A stretch of DNA of 25,212 bases, taken from NCBI RefSeq assembly GCF_000003605.2, contig NW_003142798.1, forward strand, positions 332,359 to 357,570, in the 5' to 3' direction. This document shows positions 1-12,951 of this stretch, piece by piece (the stretch's first letter is position 1; every line of letters begins with the position of its first letter). A model generated the notes under the pieces. That model ran no database searches, was not told the DNA's origin, and worked only from the letters and a program-made list of their open reading frames with translations. The DNA is from Saccoglossus kowalevskii. Lineage: Eukaryota > Hemichordata > Enteropneusta > Harrimaniidae. The translations under genes and the position numbers were made by a program.

Positions 1-20
1 AACAATTTTTACATAGCTGA

Positions 21-28
21 TGACGTCA
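21..28. promoter_or_regulatory. Perfect CRE palindrome TGACGTCA
   Basis: Consensus CREB/ATF site. It stands alone in otherwise unremarkable AT-rich DNA. It is one of four perfect copies in the window. Confidence 0.4.
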
Positions 29-2569
29 ATTGTAGATCAATGTCAATTGCAACATGTTCAATTCCCATGCACAACAAAGATGTTTTTTGTGTTAAGTTTG
101 CCATGCGCGTGGTTGGCCCTTGCCTCTGACAGTGACGTTTTGTCGAATTAACAACTCACCAGTATACTCGTGTTAAACAGTTCTGACATGTCATTTCATA
201 ATTTGGACGCATTTCAATATTTTCGCTTTGGTATTTTTAGATGTCAAATCATGAAGTTTTTGTTTTTATTAAAAGTATAGCATAAATTGGCCGTGGAAAT
301 ATTACAGGTAGTGGTTTCAAGTTCATGTGTATACGAAGTTCCACTTCCATCCAATTCAAAGTTCAACGTCAAACTCGATTATCTATTACTTATGAGTGAC
401 TCGTCATTATAGTCGTATTCCCCATGTTGACTGGCGATGATTTACCGCCAATTTAAGTCGCCGACATCCCATTGATTGAGGAGTTTTATTATTTAAAAAT
501 GATGTTTTGTGTTTGATTCGACGGCGTGTGAACGTTGAATTTCAAGTTAGTATTGACGTTATTGTTACACTCATAGTGAATGAGTCGACCGGAAACAAAA
601 ATTCTAAGCGATAAACATTTATGGTTTGAAACGCATACGTTATTATATCTATTTAATGAGACACTTTGACACAAAGTGATACACTCATCGATTCAACATA
701 CGAGCCGATAAATAAGGCGTCTTCCCGTCAACATGGGTGTTAATTTTTAAACGTGGGACACTTCGCGAATCATCCAAGGCGAGTTTGGTGACTGGCAGCG
801 AGTCCCCCAAGTGAATGATTGCGTTGTGCGCATTTGAGTCATACAAGGCGTTGACGTGATCACTTATTCTCCCATCTCGACAACAACACAAAAAACAACT
901 TTATGAAGGGGAGAAAATGACCCGAGGCTATGTTGATAATGAATGTCAATGATAGAACACGGTCGACAAATAACTTGTGCGAGAGATCTATATTTGTGTG
1001 ATCACGTTGATCTATGAGCCTATTAATATTAGTTATGTATGCAGAGGTAGAAAGTATGTTCACTCTCCGATTTTGCTTTCGCTATAAAACACCGTGACTG
1101 GGATTTAGGAGAAAATAAGTTGTGTTGGAGGTCAGTCTGTTGTAGGTTCAACGCTCCGTATTTCTTAATACTCGCAGACCTAGATTTGCTAGCAATATAG
1201 GCATACATAGATCGGATCTATCAATGCGATTCGACCAGGCGTGAAATGGTCGAGGTGGGCGGGTCCTTGTCTACTGTCGTTCCAGTCATCCAATGTGTTT
1301 TGTCTAATTGTTAGAGGATAAAATGTACTAGAATTAATGGCCTTCACTGGAAAAGTGATTGAAAACTGTCAGCGGACTGGGTCCGTTACTGCCTTTCTTT
1401 GGGCGAACTGGCGTTGATAGTGTCCTGTAAGCCAACAGTGATTGCCTATCGACTCTCTAATTACGTGCTACCCTCGTAAACTTCAGCCTGACAAGGCACA
1501 AATTTTCCCAGGATTTGCTATGTAATGGGTTAACGTTTTCGGATCAAAATCTCAATCCGACGTCGTAAATGTGACTATGTTTTAACTCCTTTGTTTATTT
1601 ATGTTTTTCGGTCATGATAAAGGGAAAATGTGAATTCCTTTTCAAATCTTGAAAACAAGGCATGACGAACGGATGTAAACGAAGATGCAAATTACAACTT
1701 TTTTTGCAAGACAGGCGAGTCTCAAACTTTTCAGAAACAGATTAAGTTTGTTTTCTTTGGAGCAGAGAAATCTGTTCCTCGAAAAGGAAAACACATTTGT
1801 ATCCCGACTACGGCCTTCAGCGCAGAGAAGTATGCAAGTGTTAACGTTGGTGCTCCATTAGTCCGCCAGCCAATTAGATTCAACTAAATCGCCAGCTAAG
1901 AGGAACAAATTACGATATTGTTACCTCGCCCTTTCAGCTTTTGCCTGCCGCCTTCTAAGCGCAGTTAATTTACAGGGAAATAGTGCGGGCCTCGCTCCCA
2001 CACTCTAACATTAGTCCCCAAACGAGAATTTAATTAATTGCAAGAGTTGGCTCATTGTATTGGTTGTCACCGATAGGACTTCTTTTATAACGCGTATACT
2101 TTACCGCGTGTGTCTGTATGTTACGTTTCCAGTGTCTTGACTTTTGCCATATGCCCTAGCGTGGCTTGGAGCCACAGCATGGCAAGAACCAGCTTCATCG
2201 TGTTGTTGTGTAGCGACTGGTAAACACAGCGCAATTATGTAACTGTGTGGTTGTCCACGTCTATCCCCGCCAGCACCACCCCGTCTATTTAAGGCATCAC
2301 CAAATGTTGTATCAACATCATACATTTACACATTGCATGACACAGTTTCACGCCCGTTTTTTTTTTTTCGAGCACCTCTCCCGCGAGTCACAATAAACTA
2401 CTAAACAGCTGGGTTCATGCTATATCGAATGCAAATGTGCTATCTCGGTGTTCAACATATTGGGAGGGTACATATTCAAGGAAATACGGAACAACATATG
2501 TAACAAAAGTGGAAATCGTTAACGAAACTCCAAGCTGAAGTAGGGAATAAACCAAGACTGCTAAGGAAA
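29..2569. other. Intergenic DNA, no gene recognised
   Basis: AT-rich sequence in which every open stretch is under 75 codons and unrecognised. A GC-richer patch at about 2100-2300 carries a minus-strand frame that I judge to be chance. No RNA gene seen. Confidence 0.6.
2357..2368. repeat. T12 homopolymer
   Basis: Twelve consecutive T followed by CGAGCACC. Simple low-complexity tract with no identified element attached. Confidence 0.9.
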
Positions 2570-2800
2570 GCCATTATGAAATACGATTGTAACGTACAAT
2601 CTGCAAAGCCGAATTAATAAGTAATCGAAAAACAGGCCATCCAAATCTGACGTTGCCGTCAGCTAGCTCTTTTTTCAGAAATATAATAACGTATATCAGA
2701 TTGCTTCAACAGTTTTTATCTCTTTACGCTAGACACTTAGCGTGTATGTCTTTTGTCTTGACTTGTATCCGGGCACACTGGTTCATGTATCAAATGCAAA
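2570..2800. repeat. Diverged duplicated sequence, copy A
   Basis: Shares a perfect 30-bp match (2673-2702) with 3652-3681. Weaker similarity flanks it: CGATTGTAACG.ACAA.CTGC.AAG.CGAATTAA on the left, and CTAGACACT, then TTG.CTTG.ATCCG on the right. The copy contains an ATG-less open stretch whose translation is not recognised. It is probably an old dispersed or segmental repeat. Confidence 0.75.
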
Positions 2801-3489
2801 TGTACGATAGAGATCGAAAACGTAATTCCCCGCTAACGACGGGAAAACAATCAGACTGCGTCATTGCGAATTACGACAATTTAGAAAGCTGTGTGAAACC
2901 ATGGTAATAGCAGAGACACCCTTGTTTATAATCCCAAATTTATATATATATATACCTGATAGAAACCAACCCCAAAAATTATAAAAGATATTTTTCTCCA
3001 AACACATCGTACGTGGATAGACAATTACATCAACCACGGCCTGAGCGATCAAAGTTAGCGCCAAGACAGCACATCACATTACTTGTCAATCTGCCATCAC
3101 AAGAAGAAAAAAACTAATAAGCCCGGAGTCGTGGAATAGCGGACAAATTGCACACATTGCTTCTTTTAACAACATTTCAATACAAATTGGCATGACTCGC
3201 CGTCAGAAGAATGACTAGTTCTAATTGTTGCCATTTCATCTTATCATTTGGCTCATATAACGGTACCTAAGTTCCAATTTAATACCAATCAGCACCAAAC
3301 AGCTGCCGGGAACTGTGTAAGACAGAGAAACTGACATATCATGACAATGTTTTCTAATTTACGTTAGTCCCTTTGTTTGTTATCAAGGGCTGGGATGGGT
3401 GAAACTGACATCAAATTAGTTGCGCATCGACCCTGAAACCAACATCTTTCAGGCGAAATGTTTGCTGTTGATAACCCCTATCTCAATGA

Positions 3490-3750
3490 AAACAACAGCG
3501 ATTGTAACGGACAACCTGCCAAGTCGAATTAACATCGTTTCACCGTATAACGGGCGCTGGAAAAATCACGAGAACGGTTCGTCGCCGTCGCTAAAGAGCC
3601 CAAAATTAACAAGTGCTTTGCTTTCCTACTTCTCCTACTTTAGCAAGATCCTTTCAGAAATATAATAACGTATATCAGATTTACACTAGACACTGTTAGC
3701 CTGCTTGTCTTTGTATTGGCTTGCATCCGAGTACATTGATGTGATACCAT
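3490..3750. repeat. Diverged duplicated sequence, copy B
   Basis: Partner of 2570-2800, same orientation, about 979 bp downstream at the 30-bp identical core (3652-3681). Similarity may resume beyond it: AGCACATCAC and CAAATTGCA.ACATT occur at about 3762-3807 here and about 3067-3160 near copy A. This would imply roughly 270 extra bases beside copy A. No terminal inverted repeats or target duplications were found. Confidence 0.75.
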
Positions 3751-4246
3751 ATGGCATTGGCATAGCACATCACGACGGCAACCACGACCATCAAATTGCA
3801 TACATTTCAATTTTTGTATTTACTATAAACCTGATCTAGAGAACACATGTTTCTAAAATACAGAGTGGTTACAGCGTTTACTGTTAAAGAAACCAATGCA
3901 GAGGCAACTACAAGAGTTTTACATGACGGTAAATGTACTTACTGGGTGAACAGGTGAATGCCGTAAGCGCTAATCACAAGGTAAAACTCACTATTTCTAT
4001 TTATCACTTTAAGAATGGACGTTATTTATCAATATTCACCAGATAACCTAAATATTGGGTTATTTTCTCGAAATATAACAATTATACCGCGTTATCATTT
4101 CCACCTCTTGACCGTTAAGTATAATCGTGCCTCTGAAGCAAGACTTGACATTTCCACCAAAATTATCAATACCAATTTATCTGCTCGTGTTCAAGGGTTC
4201 CGCGGCTTAAAATCTAAAGCGATCAATATTTCTTATTTGAGGGTCG

Positions 4247-4639
4247 GTTGCAAATATCGAATTACGTAAAGCACTAATATCATCAAACATGTCAAAGAAG
4301 TGTACGTTTTTCTGACTGGTTTATTTCGATTTCTGTCAACATACATACCGTGTGTACCGCGAAAACAGCGAATGGTCGAATCGTTTGCAAACACATTTTG
4401 TTGAATAAAACGACTACGAACACGGTCGGCTGTACTCAACATATCAACTATGTATCACGGCCGTCATCATCGGATTGATATTCGGTTAGACCACAATCAA
4501 CTATTTATTCTTTCATAATTAATTCACCTATCAATGTACAGTAAATAGCAGGTTGTTGTTTGTTTGTGTTGTTGTTCGTAAATATTAACATAAAGTATAT
4601 AACCAGCGGAGGACTTTTACCAACGGATATATCGCTTGA
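4247..4639. repeat. Tandem duplication, copy 1 (393 bp)
   Basis: The sequence from GTTGCAAATATCG to ATCGCTTGA repeats immediately downstream. By eye the copies are identical except for a 2-base (GG) difference in the GT-rich run near 4566 versus 4960. The trinucleotide GTT stands at all three boundaries, which suggests microhomology-mediated or slippage duplication. Each copy contains the same short minus-strand open frame, which I do not consider a gene. Confidence 0.95.
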
Positions 4640-5034
4640 GTTGCAAATATCGAATTACGTAAAGCACTAATATCATCAAACATGTCAAAGAAGTGTACGT
4701 TTTTCTGACTGGTTTATTTCGATTTCTGTCAACATACATACCGTGTGTACCGCGAAAACAGCGAATGGTCGAATCGTTTGCAAACACATTTTGTTGAATA
4801 AAACGACTACGAACACGGTCGGCTGTACTCAACATATCAACTATGTATCACGGCCGTCATCATCGGATTGATATTCGGTTAGACCACAATCAACTATTTA
4901 TTCTTTCATAATTAATTCACCTATCAATGTACAGTAAATAGCAGGTTGTTGTTTGTTTGGGTGTTGTTGTTCGTAAATATTAACATAAAGTATATAACCA
5001 GCGGAGGACTTTTACCAACGGATATATCGCTTGA
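4640..5034. repeat. Tandem duplication, copy 2 (395 bp)
   Basis: Directly adjoins copy 1 and ends at TTGAG before GTTTATC. The near identity means the event is very recent, or that two alleles were joined by mistake during assembly. No gene is recognised in it. Confidence 0.95.
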
Positions 5035-7990
5035 GTTTATCTTTTTTAACATCCGTATCTAATTTGTTTAAGGACGTAGGTGTATCTGTAACACTTCGTT
5101 TGCTGAATGAGACGAACTCGTGAACACAGTGGCTTATACGATTGGCTGCCGGACCTTGAAATTGTGTCGATGTTACCAACCAATATTTAGACTATTGTGG
5201 GTGTGTGTGAATGATAACCTCTCTATATGTATGCAGAGTGAAATAGTTACTAGATACCAATAATAACTACAAATCTTATCTAAATCATTATTTGAATAAT
5301 TAATGGTAACCTAAAAAACTCCAAGATTTAAATGCCATGTATGAAGAGTAGAAAACAAAATTTTCAACAGAGAAATTGGAATGACGTTCATTGAACTAGT
5401 TCTGAATGTACCCAGTAACATCATTTGACCTTGTGCCTCATTACCCCACCCACCCTCCTCCCAAATGACCAACCAGATACAAGCGATACAAACAACGGTT
5501 TCAAATCAACCGAACGAACAATATAACTTATATTGTTCATACTTGGTGCAAATATACAAAAACGTCAGTTTTGACAAATTCCATCATGTTTCTATCGCCT
5601 TGCCAACAAAAAAATATCTATGGTCTTGGTATTTCAGGCAGCAAATTTCTGTAATATTAATTTTCTGTTCTTTTCATAATGTTTGGCAGTGACTTCACAG
5701 CAGTTGCTGCGAACTTAGTGGTATTATGATTAGTCAAATTGACGATCACTTTTGTTAAAATCGAAATGTGTCAGTTTAAAATTCAAATGTAATAGGTAAT
5801 TAGATAGTTTAAATGGTTTTAAATACTTTCTTTCATGAAAGTGTGATTTTGTCAATGAGGTCATCGCCATCACTGACATCACATTTGGGTACAGCATTAT
5901 CGAAAGCAGTAAGATTAGGGTTATTGTAAGTCCATCGATACGGCGTCCAAACGCCATATCACCGCATCAACTATTTCTAATGTTGACTTTGGGCCTTTGT
6001 CACCAGAGCACTAATTTTCATAAATACTTAGTAAATTCATCTTAATGGACGTAAGCAATGTTCTTTGTGTATAGTCGATTCTCTGTAATGACGTTCTTTG
6101 TTAAGAAAAGAATGGGACCGCTACTGAAGAACAAGTTTGCTGAATTTTGGAATTCGAGAATTAAAAAAAAAAGTTTTTGGGTAGCATTTCAGTTCAACGA
6201 ATCTTGCTTGTCACAATTTTGCCATTATGCTCACCGGCTTTTGTCTTTTTTTCCAAATGAGATCTTTTTGACATTCGTAGTTAAAACAAATTTATTACCA
6301 CCTTATCTTGTTTTATGGTGCCGTTGCAAAAGTTAAGGAAATGGACAATGCGACGACCCTGTCGCAGTGAAAATCAAGGCCAACATGAAATAATTATCCA
6401 TGGTCGTAAAATCGGAATAATATATCACAATTACAATATTGTTCGTCTATTAATTGAATATAAATTCGACTAAAAATTAATAAAAAATAATGATAAATAA
6501 AAACTACAAACAGTAGAAATGAATTCCATGTTAAAAATAATCGTATTAAATACGAGTTATAAAAATTAAACGAAATCATCCGTGTCAAAGCGATGTTACG
6601 AACGCATAGTTTATTTTGACACGTTTGACAGGGACTCGCTGTGATTTATTGACTTTGAGTGCAATCACAAGCCTGAAGGGTTAAATAATAAATTTATTTT
6701 TAAAATAGGACAATAAACGTATTCGAATAAAAATATAGGAAATATTTGTCGCGGGGATATGCCTATTGGCGTGCTATCTGAAAAAAACCCAAGCTTTCTA
6801 ATGATCGCGCGTGCATGGTAACGAGGGGTCCCGGGAGACAGCAAAAACAACCTAATTTGGATATCATATTAATTCCCATCAAAATTGGCAACATAATCTT
6901 TAATTACTTTCCAGAAGAGCGGAATGGAGTGCTTGTTTTGAGATGAGATCACATTCCTGTCACATAGAGAGCGCGACAAACCTAGATCAACCGGAACCAC
7001 GGATAGTGCACCCTAAATGAATACGAAGCGACTTCCTGCTAAAATCGAACTGTTTAGACTTTTTAGATTCGTTTTTTTGCGGTTTCGTTATTAATCGAGA
7101 GCAACAACGTCGTAAATACATTTCACAATATCGACACAATATATTTATAGAGAGATGGTATAAACGTGCCTTTGATGATTATTTTATTTTTTAATTAAAT
7201 TTGGGAAGATTCGATCGTCTGTTGAAAGACCATCCATAGGCGTATTCGGTTCATCGTGGTCTTTGACAGTGTACGGGTAGAGCCTCCGATATCATGTCGT
7301 TCACAGAGAACCTCGATGATATTAATTGTTTGTCAGTCTCATGTTAACTCACGTAATCCTATGTGAAAGGTTCGAATATTATGAGGCATTCATAGAATTA
7401 AATTTAATAGTTGCTGCAAATTTTAGGAGGGAAAAAGTCACATTATAATATCTCGAATAACATTGGAATTATTGATCATTGACCGATTTTTCGATCTATA
7501 TATTTACATACATATATTTAATTATGGCAATTATTCCTCCAAATGAAATAATTATGGCTGCTCATTAAATAACACAATACGAGCCCGTGAAACGTCATAG
7601 CAATAAGCTCTGTCCATCGAGCTAAATCTGAATGATAATACATCAATACTATCTAATGATGTTATCTAACAGTCCTGGATTGGATTAAAATGACAAAACA
7701 CACTTCTATCGTCTTGTATTGACATTTATATTGAACCAAGTCAACTAAGCCTTGGGTTTGAACACCAGTATGACTACATCTTGACACACCGAGAAACTGA
7801 TTCGTTTTTCAAAAATGTTTTGACTTTAATCGTACCGATCATTATATCTGGGCATTTTTTTTCTCCGCGGTATGTAACATGAAACGAGATCTACCATGTA
7901 TTTTAGCCGTGTGTTGTACCTTGGGAATGACTAGTCTTGTTCGCGTTAGGAAACCATAATGTTCAGAATACGTTGCAAATCGGGATAAGT
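5035..7990. other. Intergenic DNA, no gene recognised
   Basis: Strongly AT-rich, especially 6380-6900 and 7390-7560. The longest open frame (6058-6336, +, 92 codons) is Phe/Lys-rich, as expected from AT-rich chance frames. Nothing else supported. Confidence 0.6.
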
Positions 7991-7994
7991 ATTG

Positions 7995-8017
7995 TGACGT
8001 CATCATGCCATATATAA
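7995..8017 (+). promoter_or_regulatory. CRE followed by TATA box, candidate orphan promoter
   Basis: TGACGTCA at 7995-8002 is followed after 8 bp by TATATAA at 8011-8017, a spacing seen in cAMP-responsive promoters. A start site would fall at about 8040. The first ATG (about 8042) opens only a few codons, and no gene is recognised downstream, so any transcript would be noncoding or spliced to distant exons. It may also be chance in AT-rich DNA. Confidence 0.25.
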
Positions 8018-8659
8018 CGACCCAGGCTCCTAATCAAGAACATGAGTACCCATTGAGTACTTTTCATGGTAATTACAAATACGATTCTTCAGAGAAGCCG
8101 GAAGTGGCATCACCAAAATGACCGTTTCCAAAATTTCGCTTATATTGTGTATGGTCTGAGCATCGTATCATAGAGAATGCGACACTAGCCAACAATTGTT
8201 TTTATTATTATGTAAACATTTCTTTGCGCATACTTATAATTTGCTATACACATTTTCAGTTTTCATTCAAAATTTAAATTAAAGCGAGATTCACTTTTTA
8301 CAAATACATGACAGACAGGAGATTATATAAATATAAGATATTAGAAAATATATTTATTTATATTCCTAGTTTTGCAATAAAAAATACGTGGACAAAACTA
8401 TACTATTACTGATTTTGAAATAAGGGAAGGCACAATCAACAAAATTATCATACTTTTACTTAAAATTGTAAACTTCCAAATAGCGGAAAATATCATGGCA
8501 ATAGCAAAGCCATAAGGAGTAACAACATCAACGATATTATATACATTATCAGTAATCATTTTCTGGCAATCATCGCCCCCGTGTTTAGACACGCGTTTCA
8601 TTCTGTTATTTTCTCATTAAATTGTTTTTCACAATTTATTAAATAGCGTTTTGATTTAA

Positions 8660-8800
8660 ATCGTTATCAATGAATGACGTAGCGCGTTGGGAACGTTGCA
8701 GGCCCAGTGTCGGTGGACCGTGAGCAGCCTACGTGTACACCAGTCTGTTCGTGCTCACACGCCGCGGGAAACGGTCAGAGTTCGGAACAACAAAGAGGTA
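8660..8800 (+). other. CpG-rich islet with exon-like signals
   Basis: About 13 CpG in roughly 120 bases inside very AT-rich flanks. A stretch of 96 bases (8702-8797) is open, bounded by TTGCAG on the left and GAG-GTAGGA on the right, so it could be a phase-0 exon of 32 codons. The acceptor lacks a polypyrimidine tract and the translation is not recognised. It could equally be a regulatory element. Confidence 0.2.
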
Positions 8801-11800
8801 GGAAAAAACACACAGAGAACGCCTGTCAGCTGTGTAGTGTGTTGGACACTTGGGACCACACGGGAAGAAGCTATCACGATCGTTTGGAAAGTGTGTTTAG
8901 CGTAGCACATAAATCACCTCCGTCATCATCATTGTTTACAATGTCCTTAACCCCGTCTCCATTTTCCGACTGAAGAAATCACCCATTTTAATTTTAATAA
9001 TCATGCAACACCTGGTTTCTTATGCGTCAAACCATAATTCGTCATAAGTTTTATAATTCCGTGTGATGAAAAAATGAGACTGAGAAATAATTCTACGATG
9101 TTTTGGAATGAATTACTCCCTCCGAAACGCCACGGCACGACTTGACACGAATGACAAGGTGTCCCGGTAATGAAGCACTAACCATCCACATACCCTCCGG
9201 GCATGCGTTCGACAGGAGGTGCGGAAATGATGAAAGTCTCCCCGTTAGAGGTCATTCGATATGCATATATCTGCATCAGGGGTATTCCACGCAGTTTCAC
9301 ACCGTTTTACAACTACCGGTAGATTTATAGCATGGGTCACAACGCCAAAAGCCCAACACAACAAGTCGCACGCGTAAACGTCAGTCACGCGTACTACACA
9401 CTCAGTACAGTACCGTAATTGGCGATGGCGACTCCTCGAATCATACGCCGCTATACCCTAATGCCGCTTTGTCCGCTTTCATTCTTCCTCCACTTGGTTG
9501 TCCTTGGTAACAGGACAAATCAACATGGGACGAAACTGAAACCTAATTTTTGTTTCTTTAATGCGATATTTCTGAAGAAGTAAATATAAATGTGGCGTTT
9601 CAAAAAGGAAAAATAAAATACATTTATTAGATATGCGGTATATGTTTGGCTGGAGTTTTACTGCATTTCGTATCAACTATCTGCCGTGGAAAAAGTAATT
9701 AATGTTCAGCACTTTTACTTTTATAGCTCGGATAACACACGGAAAACTACAAAATAAAATATCTGTTTTAAGTTCAAATTCCACCCTTCAACAGTTTTCC
9801 TGCCTATAGTTGGTTCTATAATATCTGATTGGAAACATAACGGTCTTTAAACCGAACCAACATGTTTGTCAAAATTTATGTGATTTATAGAAAGTAACAT
9901 TTGGTGGACATCAAATGATATAGATTCTGGTTGCTGTTTTTCATGTATCATAATCAGTACGCTACTATTCAGCCTTGGCGCTCACTTTCAGGAACCAGTC
10001 TACTTATGGTCTTGTTCGACTCCTTGCAATACATCAATGATCGTTTTAATGGATGCAAAGTGAGATACACCAACCAACAGATGCTTACCGTTAAAACGTT
10101 TATTAATTATGGAAATTGAATTATTATGTAATAAATATAATTGGGGTCAGCTTTATAATAATTCTGTGCATTCGTATTAGGCCATATTGGTTCCACAGTG
10201 AATGGTATGTTGCTCATTCGATTTTATACTTTGTGTGACATTCAGCCTAATCACGGGGGGGGGGTTCTTCAATTCACATTAAGTTGAGGCGGCCTTGGCT
10301 TAGTTTATGTCACTGTACCCTTTAATAGGGCATTGGATCTTATTTTGGATCTTATCAAAAGCTCTCGTTTAGTAGTAACTACTTTTTTTTCAAATGAAAC
10401 GCTTTTTTTGATGGCTACATGGTCCAATGCGTCATGAAGTGTAGCTGGGTATTAGGATCGACTCAACTCACATGAACAATACCTCTAAAGTAGGGGCTTG
10501 CAGCGCGGTTTAAAAAAAAACGCCCAGTGTCCGCGACAAATGAAATGACGACCTCCAAAAAAAGCGGTGACTGAAACTGGACGAGAATTATATTGAAATG
10601 ACGCGTATTATCCAGGTGGATGGAATAACTGTTGTGGGTGCGTGCGAAAAGAAACCAGCTTGAGATAAGAAAGTGTTTGGAACAATGCATTTCCCCCCGA
10701 AGCAAGATAGCATTAGAGAAGAAAAAAAAACGGCGCCATCTTGTGTGTTGCAAACTTTTGTTTATCAGCTTCTAGGCTGAGTTGTATTGCGAGAGAATGG
10801 AAGCATTGCTGCAGGGGTTTACTTTCACAGCATAAACCTCCGCGATCTGTTGTTTAGCTTGTTTTGCCAAATAAGATATTGACGTTGGCTTTTTATCCAG
10901 TGCCGTGGGCGATCTCACAAAAGTCACTGAATTGTTTTTTTGTTTTGTTTTTGCAGTTTACAATGTTTTCTTAAAAGTTTTAATGCGAAAATGAGACTTA
11001 ACATATCTTGAGCGCCGCGTGTGTGCCTAGGTCGATTACGTTTTTCAAAGCGAATGTAAAAGTAAAATAGTCATACATTTCAGCCAGCCTCAAGACGTAT
11101 CCGAAACCTACCAAATAGGGCAGACGATATGAAGATCGTTTACAATGAATGCGTATATCGAATATTGGACGCAAAATAACGAATGAATATGTCTTACAGA
11201 AATATACTAGTATTCTGTCAGTGGTTTCGAACGGGCCGGGAATGTGTACTTGAGGTACTGGCGTAATTTTTTACCCATTTGTTCAGAAATTGCCGGCTGT
11301 GTTTTTTCCAATCACAAAGTACCATCATGCACCACAAACCTTCAATTCCACAGCCAGGTGTTGTCGACTTGCGATGGCGGCTGTCGTATACCCTCCTCTC
11401 GCTGGTGCGTACTGGGGTCCTTTTAATTGGCACTTGGGGTAGGGGGTGCAAGACCGTAGTGTGGAAAAAAATTGTCATAATCTGATCGCTTTCGATCGTT
11501 CTATTAACCAATTCATTCTAACGGAAGATCACCCAGCCATCGCTAGCAATTTGTTGTTTTCTAAAGCCAGCATCTTTCGGATGAGTTGTCCCATTGAAGC
11601 GCACCGAGTTACCGTGTAAAGGGCGAAGCGCCGCTCCATGTGTCAAACGCATGGCAGGGCAAGCCAATGTGTTCGCTGGGCTGAAAAATCTCCAGTTGCT
11701 CTCGGCGGTGTTAAGTCTTCTGGTAGGAGTGACTGCACAGAGTTCCGGTTTTGCCCTGGTTTTTTTAGGATAATGGAACCATGGTCTAATGCTTGGTCAA

Positions 11801-12600
11801 TCAACAACAAAACTAACGTTTATATTATATTTCAGTAGCCTTTTTTTACTACACCGTTATTGCGTGTGAATCATGATACAAAAGCTGGCTCTTCCATGTC
11901 GTCATCACCTGTTCCCTTCAAAAATAACAATATAAGACGATTAGAATGAATATAACAATCTGCGAAAATCACTAACAACTCTTTTTAGCAAACACACATA
12001 TCATTCTTGTTTAAAAATATGAAGTAATAGTAATAATGAAATTCAAACACTGATGTAATAATTATCCTAAGTACTCGTAATTGTGACGTGTTTTGCACTG
12101 ACGTCTACAGTTGCCATGGTAACTTAGAAACAGTGTAACAATATATAATAAATATGATTCTCTTACATGCAGTTAAACAGCCTAATAACTCACGCATATT
12201 GACTAGAGATTCCACGTCGTTGTTCATCAGTGTAGACAGCCTGGCTATTTTAAGGTTAACAGCGTTATATAGTATGATATAGCAATACATTTAAATCCAC
12301 AGAATTGTCTGTATTAAAACACGTTTGTTTTTTTTCACGACGACAGCACGCTTTTTTAATGTCTCTTATTGACATCATATGTTACTATGGTTACCTGTAT
12401 GTCCGAGAATGATACTGTGCCTTTTTCTTAGGTTGCGAGTAATGGTTTCCCAAAGATGGAAAATCAGACGAGCACGACAATGTTTATATGAAGTTATCAT
12501 TACACCGCTAAATGTTCCTAAATATCACAGAGATATTACAAAATCGTTTTGAAGACAATTACAAAGGATCGAAGCACTTTGTACAACAAGAACTTTTCTG
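8801..12600. other. Upstream flank of the FAM181-like gene, no gene recognised
   Basis: Mixed composition with short open frames on both strands; the longest are minus-strand frames at 10463-10753 and 11218-11511, neither recognisable. A GGCGCCATCTT (about 10732) resembles a YY1 site. Any enhancers of the downstream gene would be sought here by conservation, which I cannot test. Confidence 0.55.
10255..10264. repeat. G10 homopolymer
   Basis: Ten consecutive G in AT-rich DNA, a length-variable tract. No associated gene is seen. Confidence 0.95.
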
Positions 12601-12619
12601 TTTTTCAACTCGCAACATA

Positions 12620-12770
12620 GGAGGGCGGGCTATTCGAGGAAAGCATCCTCCAATAAGAAACCCTTACCGGTGAGTGGTCGAGTATAAGTGACAACGCCAA
12701 GCAGTTGCAATTTAATAGCGCTCTTATAAAACGACATCGACTGAACGTGATGTCCGCTCGGTCACATATG
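12620..12770 (+). promoter_or_regulatory. Candidate core promoter of the FAM181-like gene
   Basis: Three classical elements occur in the expected order: a GC box GGGCGGG at 12623-12629, a CCAAT box at 12650-12654 and TATAAAA at 12725-12731. The predicted start site is about 12755-12765; TCACAT at 12762-12767 fits an initiator but is slightly far from the TATA box. An inverted CCAAT (ATTGG, 12893-12897) lies just before the assembly gap. The site is about 720 bp upstream of the ATG on the same strand. Each motif alone is weak evidence; the arrangement is what suggests a promoter. Confidence 0.4.
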
Positions 12771-12901
12771 CGCTCACAACAGCCCAATTAGCCGCCGATA
12801 AATCAAGTACAAAGGAAGCAAGCGATAGAAAGACAGCGGTGAAAGGAACGGTTATTTAGTGGCGGAGATTCGCCTTCAGTACGCCCAAGCGGATTGGCCG
12901 T

Positions 12902-12951
12902 NNNNNNNNNNNNNNNNNNNNNNNNNNNNNNNNNNNNNNNNNNNNNNNNNN
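12902..12951. other. Assembly gap (50 N)
   Basis: Exactly 50 consecutive N. The round number suggests a placeholder, so the true length may differ. It lies between the candidate promoter and the FAM181-like coding exon, so part of the 5' untranslated region, a first exon or an intron sequence may be missing. Confidence 0.98.

Noticed and set aside
2653..2907. 84-codon plus-strand frame overlapping the diverged repeat
   Set aside because: It lacks an ATG start, its partner copy does not keep the frame, and the translation is not recognisable.
3953..3962. Ten-base match to the 3' part of miR-124 (GGTGAATGCC)
   Set aside because: The seed half (TAAGGCAC) is absent and no hairpin is evident.
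4233..4835. Two identical short minus-strand proteins as paralogous genes
   Set aside because: They are identical only because the DNA is tandemly duplicated; the frame is 65-70 codons and unrecognised.
10463..11511. Minus-strand open frames of 96 and 97 codons
   Set aside because: Unrecognisable, low-complexity in part (Phe runs from A-tracts), no supporting promoter or splice signals.
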